Part shown: positions 1-7,190 of the stretch, in pieces
How positions within the stretch are numbered: the first letter of the stretch is position 1
How the letters are laid out: each line of letters opens with the position of its first letter
Made by a program: the position numbers and the translations under genes
Notes under the pieces: model-generated
The model's input: the letters and a program-made list of their open reading frames with translations, nothing else
Told to the model about the DNA's origin: nothing
The model's database searches: none
Assembly (NCBI RefSeq): GCF_963678845.1
Contig: NZ_OY787468.1
Span: 558,001 to 622,000 of the forward strand
DNA: 64,000 bases
Direction of reading: 5' to 3'
Origin: an uncultured Bacteroides sp.
GTDB taxonomy: Bacteria; Bacteroidota; Bacteroidia; Bacteroidales; Bacteroidaceae

Positions 1-21
1 TTTATCGGTACAAGTTCCGTA

Positions 22-29
22 CAAAGATA
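22..29 (-). promoter_or_regulatory. Candidate -7 promoter element pointing out of the window
   Basis: Read on the minus strand this is TATCTTTG, a full match to the Bacteroides TAnnTTTG -7 element. It would serve a gene left of the window edge. No -33 element can be assessed. Confidence 0.4.
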
Positions 30-138
30 ATGATTTTTTCTTCTTCTGGCTTATTGAGGTTTGGAAGTTCATAGTTATAAAGCGATAACTAATTAATCAC
101 TAACCGGAATTTAGAAAAAACAAAAGGTTGTCTTTTTC

Positions 139-195
139 CAAACATGTACATGTTTGAACCCAATCTTGTACATGTTTGGGAGTAAACATGTACAT
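139..195. repeat. Array of three TGTACA motifs at exact 22-bp spacing (copy 1)
   Basis: TGTACA begins at 145, 167 and 189, so the pitch is exactly 22 bp, about two helical turns. The first motif sits inside the perfect 18-bp palindrome CAAACATGTACATGTTTG (139-156). The surrounding text, from AACAAAAGGTT upstream to ATTAAACTGATT downstream, is recognisably related to 39135-39280, where three TGTACA motifs have the same spacing. The phasing suggests binding sites for a DNA-binding protein, but no such protein is identified. The rest of bases 1-304 shows no gene. Confidence 0.6.
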
Positions 196-304
196 TTTTT
201 TATTGATCTCCCGTTTCATTTGTATTAAACTGATTCCAGCTGACTACTAATGTTTCTAAGCCTATAATTAGTTGACCGATTAATTTATTAACTCTGATAC
301 GAGT

Positions 305-2193
305 GGTTCTTCATCACTTTAGTTGAAAGCTTTTGTTTGTGAAGATCATTTTCCTTTTTAGCAGTTCCAAGCTTGCCCTTCCGTACATTATTCTTTTTAT
401 AGCTTTAAGTTTATTCACGAACCCCTCAACAATTCCATTTGATACGGGGTAAATGATAGCATTCCTAACAGCTTTAATATCTAATTTTATACCTATGATA
501 AATGTTCTCAATTTAGAGAGAGTTGTATTTCTATGTTCTTCAATCCATTGATCCAATAGTTCAGCTTTGTTGCCCATAATTACTTTATAGAACGATTCCG
601 CTGCTTTATATAAAGATTCAAACCATTTAAGTCCCATTAATATGCCCATTAAATCTTTATCTTTTTCATTCAGTTTGTATTCTCGTATACTTTTGAAAAC
701 AACTGCAGATATATTTTTTACAGGAATTAATGGTTCCCGATTGTCAACCGGTTTTTCCTTTCTGATACATCCGGCTTTCTTAACTCTTTTTCGACTGAGA
801 TACTTGTAATGGTAATAGAATGGAGTAATGCTTCCTTCAAAGCCTTTATTTAGTATATCCTCATAAATGTCTTTCAATGTTTCCCCTTTGGCATATTCAT
901 TCTCCACATACTGATCATATTTGTAATATTCATTTCTCGCATTGCTTCTTCTTTTAGGGAGTGTCTTATACTGCATGTATTTACGAACCGTTTGTCTGGC
1001 AATGTGCAATTTTCTTGCAATTGCATTGATCTTAAACCCCTTAAACTGCAGCTCTTTTACTTCATTAAACATATTAATTCTGGGATCGTTTTTTTGCTCA
1101 AGTTCGACGGACGTTTCAGAGAATACCTCTGATTCCTCCAATGTGGTTTCACTCATAGTTACCTCTTCCGGGCGAATTGCATTTCTATAATCCGAATAAT
1201 TATCGATTATTACTTTGGTTACACAATCAGACATATTCTTTACTAAATGAAATCTGTCGACAACTTCCGCTATTCCTCTTCCAGTATTAGCTATAGCCGA
1301 AGAATAATTAGTGGATCGGTCACGGCTGACCAAATTTACATCGGTATGTTTTCTTATCCAACATTCAAAGCTCTCTGTTTCTCTGTCAGCAAGCAAATCA
1401 ATTACATCTCCCGTCTTCAAATCAACAAGGATGCTCCCATAAGTTACCCCCTTGCGAAAAGCCCAATCATCTACGCCAACAGCTGTTACTACTCCACAAT
1501 CAGGTAGAATCATCCGATAGATTGTTCTTAGAACAGTGCTTGGGCTCACCGGTATCTGCATCGATTTCAATAACAATCTGGTATTTATGGCGGACATTTT
1601 TACGCCAAGATTACCAATAATAGTTTCACAACGTTTAGTGCGTCTTCTATATCTGCATATTTCATCCCCGGGTTGTTCCGCGAAAGTTTTCTTCGAACAA
1701 ATTGTATTCTTGCAGAAAAACTTACGAGCCTGAAAAAGTATATTGACTTTGCGGTTTAGAACAGGTAAATCTCTCAGAGTTCGGATATAAACACTATGTA
1801 CCTTATAACTTATCGCTCCACAATATGGACAAATGCCATACATTTCTGAGGATTTCAAATACATATAAATCAATGCGTCTATAACCCTTAATGATTCGAC
1901 ATGAAGCATTGAAGATTTGAAAATTTCGTTGAAAGGTTGTATTGTATTGGAAAAAGTTTCTGTTGTTCTGAAACTTTGCTTTAGAGTTTTATTGTTATAT
2001 TTGTTCTTGTTAGGATATTTAGGCATTGCTTTGTTCTTTTTGTTTGGCGATATAAAGATACAAAATATAAGCCTAATATCCTAACTATTAAATATATATA
2101 TAATGATATATGTATACAAAATAATCGCTATGCATATATCAAAAATCAAAAAGAACATAAATATATAACCTTCAACTAAAGTGATGAAGAACC
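305..2193 (-). mobile_element. ISL3-family insertion sequence with perfect 23-bp terminal inverted repeats
   Basis: The ends at 305-327 and 2171-2193 are perfect 23-bp inverted repeats starting GGTTCTTCATCACTTT. They enclose one transposase gene. ISL3 elements normally leave an 8-bp target duplication, but the flanking octamers here (ATACGAGT at 297-304, AATGATGT at 2194-2201) do not match, so there is no visible duplication. The element sits between a TGTACA array and a hairpin unit, in the position that holds a small membrane-protein gene in the related locus at 39 kb. Confidence 0.9.
314..2026 (-). CDS. ISL3-family DDE transposase
   Basis: This 570-aa protein cuts and rejoins the ends of the surrounding insertion sequence. 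The N-terminal part has a zinc-finger-like CPYCG and further cysteines (CKNTICSKK). The catalytic core begins near GVDDWAFRKG, with a second acidic region around VSRDRSTNYSSAI and the ISL3-type end motif SNGIVEGFVNKLKAIKR close to the C-terminus. A helix-turn-helix-like segment (AIARKLHIARQTVRKY) and a basic stretch are inserted into the catalytic domain, as in other ISL3 transposases. The frame is intact, with the stop just inside the left inverted repeat, so the element may be active. The ATG at 2026 is the only good start. Confidence 0.9.
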   Translation of the reverse strand: MPKYPNKNKYNNKTLKQSFRTTETFSNTIQPFNEIFKSSMLHVESLRVIDALIYMYLKSSEMYGICPYCGAISYKVHSVYIRTLRDLPVLNRKVNILFQARKFFCKNTICSKKTFAEQPGDEICRYRRRTKRCETIIGNLGVKMSAINTRLLLKSMQIPVSPSTVLRTIYRMILPDCGVVTAVGVDDWAFRKGVTYGSILVDLKTGDVIDLLADRETESFECWIRKHTDVNLVSRDRSTNYSSAIANTGRGIAEVVDRFHLVKNMSDCVTKVIIDNYSDYRNAIRPEEVTMSETTLEESEVFSETSVELEQKNDPRINMFNEVKELQFKGFKINAIARKLHIARQTVRKYMQYKTLPKRRSNARNEYYKYDQYVENEYAKGETLKDIYEDILNKGFEGSITPFYYHYKYLSRKRVKKAGCIRKEKPVDNREPLIPVKNISAVVFKSIREYKLNEKDKDLMGILMGLKWFESLYKAAESFYKVIMGNKAELLDQWIEEHRNTTLSKLRTFIIGIKLDIKAVRNAIIYPVSNGIVEGFVNKLKAIKRIMYGRASLELLKRKMIFTNKSFQLK

Positions 2194-2227
2194 AATGATG
2201 TTGACTGTCAGTTGAATATGGTTTAGA

Positions 2228-2366
2228 GTGGTGTACATGGTGTAGATAAATTGTTCTTTTTTCGTTCTGGAAAATGAATTTTTAAAAATTCTGCATTTTG
2301 CGGAATTCTCAAAATTATATTTCTGGAACCTAAAAAAACTCTTTTTTAGTACACCATCTACACCAC
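2228..2366. repeat. Hairpin unit A (copy of unit B at 39.7 kb)
   Basis: The left arm GTGGTGTACATGGTGTAGA (2228-2246) and right arm TACACCATCTACACCAC (2350-2366) are inverted repeats with one mismatch over 17 bp. Each arm contains the heptamer TGGTGTA twice. The centre has an inverted repeat, AATTCTGCA / TGCGGAATT. The unit is strongly similar along its whole length to 39741-39879. Similarity continues past the right arm to a stub of a second unit, GATGGCAGAGATG near 2423-2435. No coding sequence is seen in 2194-2482. Confidence 0.75.
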
Positions 2367-2482
2367 GGTGTGATTACTGAATTTTGTAATGCGTTGATTT
2401 ATAAATATGTATATTTTTATAGATGGCAGAGATGTGAACCAAAATATGAATACTTATACTCCGAGCATTCAACTTTGTAAAG

Positions 2483-2891
2483 ACAAGTAGCGGTACTCCT
2501 GAATATACTTATGATAGCAATGGAAATTTAACAAGAGATCCATATAAGAAAAGAGCAAAAATTCAATATATTAAATTTGCCAAGTGCTTTACAATTTACC
2601 GAAGGGCATACCTCAGAGTATCTTTGTGATGCATCGGGAGTAAAACGAAAAGTAAAACAAGTAACAACTACTGAGAATCTGTTGGTACCAATGGGAAGTA
2701 TGCTTCTTGTTCCTGCTGATAAAGTAGCAGGAATTACTCTGACGGATTATTGCGGCAATGTGATCTATGAAAATAGGACTCTCATCAGAATACTTGTTGA
2801 TGGTGGTTATATAACAATGAATGGCACAACACCCACTTATCATTATTATATTCAGGATCATCAGGGAAACAACCGTGTAGTATTCAATTAA
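2483..2891 (+). pseudogene. Remnant of an Rhs/YD-repeat protein, frameshifted and truncated
   Basis: The segment encodes a piece of an RHS-repeat-associated core. YTYDSNGNLTRD lies in one frame near 2500-2535. After AKIQY the reading continues one base out of phase as LPSALQFTEGHTSEYL and then GNVIYENRTLIRILVDGGY and YHYYIQDHQGNNRVVFN, ending at TAA 2889-2891. Intact family members read through this join as a single frame and continue with further repeats and a toxin or variable tip, all missing here. The missing N-terminal part and the internal frameshift mark it as dead. The IS3 element lies 62 bp downstream. Confidence 0.8.
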
Positions 2892-2983
2892 GTAAAATGT
2901 TTCATGAAGGAGATTATAATAAATTTTCATCTTTTTATTTCTAGCATTAATAGTGGAGTAGCCAACTAAAATTAGACACAAGG

Positions 2984-3874
2984 TTAAGCAACATTAGACA
3001 ATTTATTAAATTTCTGAATATATTCATTCCAATACTCTTCAATAGTAAGGTTCTTTAGAGCAGAATGTCTTCTTCTTCTATTATACCATATTTCGATAAA
3101 CTCAAATAATTGCGTTTTCATTTTTTCTTTAGACAATATCTTACTCCCATAGATAAGTTCTGCCTTTAATGTTTTAAAGAAACTCTCTGCAACAGCGTTA
3201 TCCCAGCAATTCCCTTTACGGCTCATGCTTTGCCGAATACCATAGGACTTCAACATACTAACCATAGCTTTGCTAGCATATTGTGAGCCTCTGTCAGAAT
3301 GAAAGATCATTTGCGTTTGAGGTTTACGGTTGCTTACAGCCTTATTAAAGGCTGGTATAACAGTCGATTCACTTGCCATATTTTCGCTAACGCTCCATCC
3401 AATTATTTTCCTGTCAAAAAGATCAATCACACTTGTTAAATATAAAAATCCTCCTACGACTGGTATATAAGTAATATCAGAGACCCAAGCCTTTGAAGGT
3501 ACATCCATCTCAAAAGATCGGTTAAGGATATTATTTGCCACTGGTTCGGAGTGATTTGAATCTGTAGTAATCTTATATTTCTTTGATAATTTGCTTTGAA
3601 TACCCATCTCTTTCATATAATGTGCAACAGTTGTTCTGGAGATCTTTACATTCCTTTTATTTAGTTCTTTAGTTATTCGTATACTTCCATAACGGCATTT
3701 TGCCTGAAAGTATTCAATCTGAATCTCTTTACATATGGATTTACGTTTTACGGCCCGTCTGCTTTGAGAGCCTTTAATCCATCTGTAATAACCACTTCGG
3801 GACACTTTAAGGACATTACACATTACCTCAATCGGCCAGATCTTATCATTGGAACGTATGAACTGATAAATCAT
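2984..3874 (-). CDS. IS3-family transposase, OrfB (DDE integrase domain)
   Basis: This 296-aa protein has the rve integrase fold. A basic N-terminal segment with an HTH-like helix (VLKVSRSGYYRWIKG) is followed by the catalytic D in WVSDITYIPV, the second D in IFHSDRGSQYAS, and the E in AESFFKTLKAELIY. It ends with the conserved YNRRRRHSALKNLTIEEYW. Its start ATG overlaps the stop of OrfA in the four bases ATGA. It therefore looks translationally coupled rather than made only by the -1 frameshift typical of many IS3 members. Confidence 0.92.
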   Translation of the reverse strand: MIYQFIRSNDKIWPIEVMCNVLKVSRSGYYRWIKGSQSRRAVKRKSICKEIQIEYFQAKCRYGSIRITKELNKRNVKISRTTVAHYMKEMGIQSKLSKKYKITTDSNHSEPVANNILNRSFEMDVPSKAWVSDITYIPVVGGFLYLTSVIDLFDRKIIGWSVSENMASESTVIPAFNKAVSNRKPQTQMIFHSDRGSQYASKAMVSMLKSYGIRQSMSRKGNCWDNAVAESFFKTLKAELIYGSKILSKEKMKTQLFEFIEIWYNRRRRHSALKNLTIEEYWNEYIQKFNKLSNVA

Positions 3875-4167
3875 CGATCGCTCTTGGAGATAATGTGAAG
3901 CGCTTTTTTTAATATCTCATTTTCAACTTCTATTTTTCGAAGCTTTTCCCTAAGTTCAGCTATTTCTTTCTCCTCAGGAGTCAACTTAGGAACTCCATTG
4001 CCAGGAAAACTTCCTTCACCATATTGGCTATATTCTTTTCTCCAACGATAGATCAGATAAGGCGTTATACCAAGATCTCTGGATAAGCCAGTGAGGTTCT
4101 TTCTCTCATAGCTTAATTTGACTGCGTTTACTTTGAAATCAGAGTCGTATTCTTTTCTTTCTCCCAT
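3871..4167 (-). CDS. IS3-family transposase, OrfA (HTH and coiled coil)
   Basis: This 98-aa protein has an N-terminal helix-turn-helix of the HTH_Tnp_1 type (FKVNAVKLSYERKNLTGLSR to LIYRWRKEY). A charged leucine-zipper-like helix follows (ELREKLRKIEVENEILKKAL). It would recognise the terminal repeats and pair with OrfB. The start is the ATG just inside the right inverted repeat. Confidence 0.9.
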   Translation of the reverse strand: MGERKEYDSDFKVNAVKLSYERKNLTGLSRDLGITPYLIYRWRKEYSQYGEGSFPGNGVPKLTPEEKEIAELREKLRKIEVENEILKKALHIISKSDR

Positions 4168-4293
4168 AATAAGTTAAAACATTTAGCTTAACCTTATGTT
4201 CGATTTTAGTTAGCTACTCCAATAGTGGTGAAAATAAATATTAGAAATCATGCAGTATTTTTTAGTTCTTCGTATTTTTTTTGAAAAAGATTG

Positions 4294-4336
4294 ATTACTT
4301 TGATTATATATAAGCTATATATATAATCAAAGTAAT
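4294..4336. repeat. Perfect 19-bp AT-rich inverted repeat
   Basis: ATTACTTTGATTATATATA (4294-4312) is perfectly complementary to 4318-4336 across a 5-base loop, AGCTA. No U-run follows, so it is not a standard terminator. It lies in the otherwise featureless 4222-4443 gap. Confidence 0.6.
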
Positions 4337-4443
4337 ATAAATAGATTGGATTATTTTGGCTGATTTTTAAATCTTTTATTGAGATTTATTTGATGCATAT
4401 TGTTAAATGAAATCATGCTATTGTTACATTGAAAATTAATTAT

Positions 4444-4451
4444 TATATTTG
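4444..4451 (+). promoter_or_regulatory. Candidate -7 element upstream of the glycosyltransferase region
   Basis: TATATTTG matches TAnnTTTG. A TTG lies 20 bases upstream at 4421-4423. Transcription would start shortly before the small ORF at 4497 and could run on into the glycosyltransferase. Confidence 0.45.
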
Positions 4452-4496
4452 TGCACTATTTCTTGAAAACTATAAACTAAACTAATTACTTACTTA

Positions 4497-4679
4497 ATGG
4501 GGCCATTTATCATGTTGCCAGTTCTTATTTATAAAAGGGCAAAGAATTTATCTATTTCTCAAGCACATATCCGGATAAAATCATTATTAGGAATAATACC
4601 ATTTTTTATTGTCGGCTTTTTCTTTCATTTAATTTTTTTAAGCGATGATTTTTACATCTTTCGTTTACGTATGGCATAA
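4497..4679 (+). CDS. Hypothetical 60-aa membrane-type protein
   Basis: I do not recognise this protein. It starts with ATG about 45 bases after a TAnnTTTG element. It has a basic N-terminal half and one strongly hydrophobic stretch (IIPFFIVGFFFHLIFL, residues about 33-48), consistent with a single membrane segment. It could be a true small protein or the stub of a larger membrane protein lost from a polysaccharide locus, since a glycosyltransferase follows 128 bp downstream. Confidence 0.35.
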   Translation: MGPFIMLPVLIYKRAKNLSISQAHIRIKSLLGIIPFFIVGFFFHLIFLSDDFYIFRLRMA

Positions 4680-4807
4680 AAAACTGAATATTTTTTAGTT
4701 TTAATAAGCATAATTGAATCGTTTAGATGTTTTTTTTTGTAGAAAATGAGATAGATAATCTTTTAAAGAAAAAAAAATTGAGCTCTGCTCCTTAAATTAA
4801 GAACGAA

Positions 4808-5854
4808 ATGGAAAATCCTTTGATAAGTATTATTGTTCCGGTATATAATGTTGAGGCATATTTGATTAAATGCCTTGATTCGATCCTTTGTCAGACATTA
4901 AAAGAAATAGAGATTATTTTGGTCGATAATGGCTCTACAGATTCTTCTTTTGATATTTGTAAAGAATATCAAAAGAAAGATGAACGTATTAAAACTATTA
5001 GATTACCCTTTCCAGATTTATCTTCTGCAAGAAATGCAGGGATAAATGTAGCTAAAGCTCCATATATTAGCTTTATCGATAGTGATGATTGGATTGATAA
5101 TGATATGTTTAGCCTTTTATATAGCGCTATTAAGAATTACAATGCAGATATTTCTATTTGCTCTTTCTATGAAGAAAGTGATTCTCATATAATCCCTAAA
5201 AATAAAAAAGTGAAAAATAGTGGAGAAGTATTTACTTATAGCAAAGATGATGCTTTGAAGAAAATACTTCTTGATAAAGGAATAAAAAGTTATGTATGGA
5301 ATAAATTGTACAAAAAGGAATTGTTTAACTTTTATAGGTTTCCAGAAGGTGTTTTATACGAAGATTACTCTACGATCTATAAGTGCTTCTCGTTAGCAGA
5401 AAATGTAGTACAAGTAGATTTGGCTAAATATCATTATCTGCAGCGTTCAAACAGTATTATCCATATTGTAAATCCGAAGGCTAGGTATCATTTCTTTCTG
5501 GCAAATTATAATCGTTATTTCTTTGCAAAAGAACAAAAAATATTTGGTCAGGATAGTTATAAGTTTAATACTCTTACTGTTAAGAGAACTATTCGTCAGG
5601 TCAAATATGTGCTGTCATGTTCTCAAGAGAATAATGTTGAGGAATATATTTGTGAGATGAGGATGAAGCTCAAAGATTTTCTTGATATACCAATTACAAA
5701 GATGAATCTTAAATATTATTTGCGTTTAAGAAAAGTGATCTATTTCTGGCCCTTTTATTCTTTTTCCATTTTTGGTTATAAGAACGTTTTTGTTTATAAG
5801 AAAGCTTGTGGAGCCTTGTCGGCACTTGCTAGTTTTTTACCAAATGCTAAATGA
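4808..5854 (+). CDS. Glycosyltransferase family 2 (GT-A fold)
   Basis: This 348-aa protein probably transfers a sugar from a nucleotide donor onto a surface polysaccharide or related glycan. The N-terminal domain is classic GT2: SIIVPVYNVEAYL at residues 6-18, ILVDNGSTDSS, SSARNAGINVA, and the metal-binding FIDSDDW around residue 95. The second half contains ILLDKGIKSYVWNKLYKK and YEDYSTIYKCF, as in WaaA/EpsJ-like enzymes, and ends in an aromatic, basic, possibly membrane-associated tail. It stands alone, without neighbouring sugar-pathway genes, between IS remnants and the men operon. It may be all that is left of a capsule locus. Donor and acceptor cannot be predicted. Confidence 0.85.
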   Translation: MENPLISIIVPVYNVEAYLIKCLDSILCQTLKEIEIILVDNGSTDSSFDICKEYQKKDERIKTIRLPFPDLSSARNAGINVAKAPYISFIDSDDWIDNDMFSLLYSAIKNYNADISICSFYEESDSHIIPKNKKVKNSGEVFTYSKDDALKKILLDKGIKSYVWNKLYKKELFNFYRFPEGVLYEDYSTIYKCFSLAENVVQVDLAKYHYLQRSNSIIHIVNPKARYHFFLANYNRYFFAKEQKIFGQDSYKFNTLTVKRTIRQVKYVLSCSQENNVEEYICEMRMKLKDFLDIPITKMNLKYYLRLRKVIYFWPFYSFSIFGYKNVFVYKKACGALSALASFLPNAK

Positions 5855-6020
5855 CTCAATAGAGATAGTACTTCTTCATAATATGTATTTTTGCTATTGC
5901 ATGGCTATATTTGATAAAACAATATTCAATCCCTTGTAAAGTCAAATGAAACTTCGGCATACATAATCCTGCATTAAGTTAATCCAAGAGCCGTTTTAAG
6001 GATTATCAGAAAAATAGTCT

Positions 6021-6028
6021 TACTTTTG
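6021..6028 (+). promoter_or_regulatory. Candidate promoter -7 element of the menaquinone operon
   Basis: TACTTTTG matches TAnnTTTG, 59 bases upstream of the menF start. No good -33 TTTG is obvious. Confidence 0.5.
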
Positions 6029-6086
6029 TGCTTCAATAAAAAAGCAACGATGACAGATAGATTTTTAGTGCGGAGAGGGAGGCCAG

Positions 6087-7175
6087 ATGAAAGGGATTGA
6101 AGCACTTATCAAGCACAATAAAAGCTTTGTTATTTATCGGACTCCAAATGGAGAACCGATTTTAATTCTTCAGACGGTTGATCCGCTACTTCGTTTGATG
6201 GATTTGAATGAGCTGAACGGGAAGACAGGATTTGTCTTTGCTCCGTTTCAGACTACAGATTCTTCTCCGCTGATGTTGATGCAACCGGATATTTTAATTG
6301 AAGGATGGCAGGATATAAATAACTACTTATCTCAGGAAAAGTATGCTGTGGAAGCAGAGAACTCTACGGATAATATTGGGAAAAACTCCGTTGAAAAGGA
6401 TGATTACGATTCTTACAAACAAGCTTTCGCATCATTTATTGACTCTCTAAAGGAGAAGACTTTTGAGAAGTTGGTGTTATCTCGTACCTCTACTCACGCA
6501 AAGGATTTTTCTTTTTCACTTGAAAAGGCTCTTCATAATGCTTGTGAACGATATGCTGATGCATTTGTTTATCTGTATCATACCCCTGAAACGGGAACAT
6601 GGCTGGGCAGTACACCCGAGATTTTGCTTTCCGGGGAAGGAGAGCACTGGAATACGGTGGCTCTTGCAGGAACTTTGCCTTTTCATCGGGCTTCTTTGCC
6701 GGATGCATGGAGTGAAAAGAATATAAGGGAACAGCAGTTGGTAGCAGATTATGTAGGAAACCAGTTGAACTCTTTCGGCATAAAGCCGGAGGCGAAAGGA
6801 CCTTTTACCGTTCGTGCTGGAGAATTGGCGCATCTCAAGAGTGAATTTTCTTTTGAGTTGTCAGAGAAAGAACGATTAGGCAGCTTGCTCAGTTTATTGC
6901 ATCCCACGCCGGCTGTGTGCGGACTTCCCAAAGATGAGGCGTATCAGTTTATATTGGCAAATGAAGGATACTGCCGCCGCTACTATTCCGGCTTTATGGG
7001 GTGGATAAATCCCGATGGAAAGACGGATTTGTATGTGAATCTGCGTTGCATGGAGATCGGTTCTTCTTGTCTCACCTTATATGCAGGAGGAGGACTGCTT
7101 TCTCATTCGGAAATGGAAATGGAGTGGAAAGAGACGGAAGCCAAATTGCAAACGATGTTGGCGATAATCAAATAA
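6087..7175 (+). CDS. menF: Isochorismate synthase MenF
   Basis: MenF converts chorismate to isochorismate, the entry step of menaquinone synthesis. The 362-aa protein has the chorismate-binding fold: LVLSRTSTHAKDF, GTWLGSTPEILLSG, TVALAGTLPFH, the catalytic-region helix LLHPTPAVCGLPKDEA, the FMGWINPDGKTDLYVNLRC block, and the C-terminal YAGGGLLSHSEMEMEWKETE. Length is normal for Bacteroides-type MenF. It is followed 15 bp later by menD. The four remaining genes of the run all belong to the same pathway, so a single transcript is likely. Confidence 0.93.
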   Translation: MKGIEALIKHNKSFVIYRTPNGEPILILQTVDPLLRLMDLNELNGKTGFVFAPFQTTDSSPLMLMQPDILIEGWQDINNYLSQEKYAVEAENSTDNIGKNSVEKDDYDSYKQAFASFIDSLKEKTFEKLVLSRTSTHAKDFSFSLEKALHNACERYADAFVYLYHTPETGTWLGSTPEILLSGEGEHWNTVALAGTLPFHRASLPDAWSEKNIREQQLVADYVGNQLNSFGIKPEAKGPFTVRAGELAHLKSEFSFELSEKERLGSLLSLLHPTPAVCGLPKDEAYQFILANEGYCRRYYSGFMGWINPDGKTDLYVNLRCMEIGSSCLTLYAGGGLLSHSEMEMEWKETEAKLQTMLAIIK

Positions 7176-7190
7176 AGTTGGAGGTTTTTT

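Larger units (their letters stand above)
2954..4221 (-). mobile_element. IS3-family insertion sequence
   Basis: Terminal inverted repeats of 35 bp lie at 2954-2988 and 4187-4221, both starting TGGAGTAGC. They differ at about five positions. ATAG directly repeats on both sides (2950-2953 and 4222-4225), a 4-bp target duplication within the usual 3-5 bp for IS3. The element carries overlapping orfA and orfB on the minus strand. Intact ends, duplication and both frames suggest a fairly recent insertion. Confidence 0.92.
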
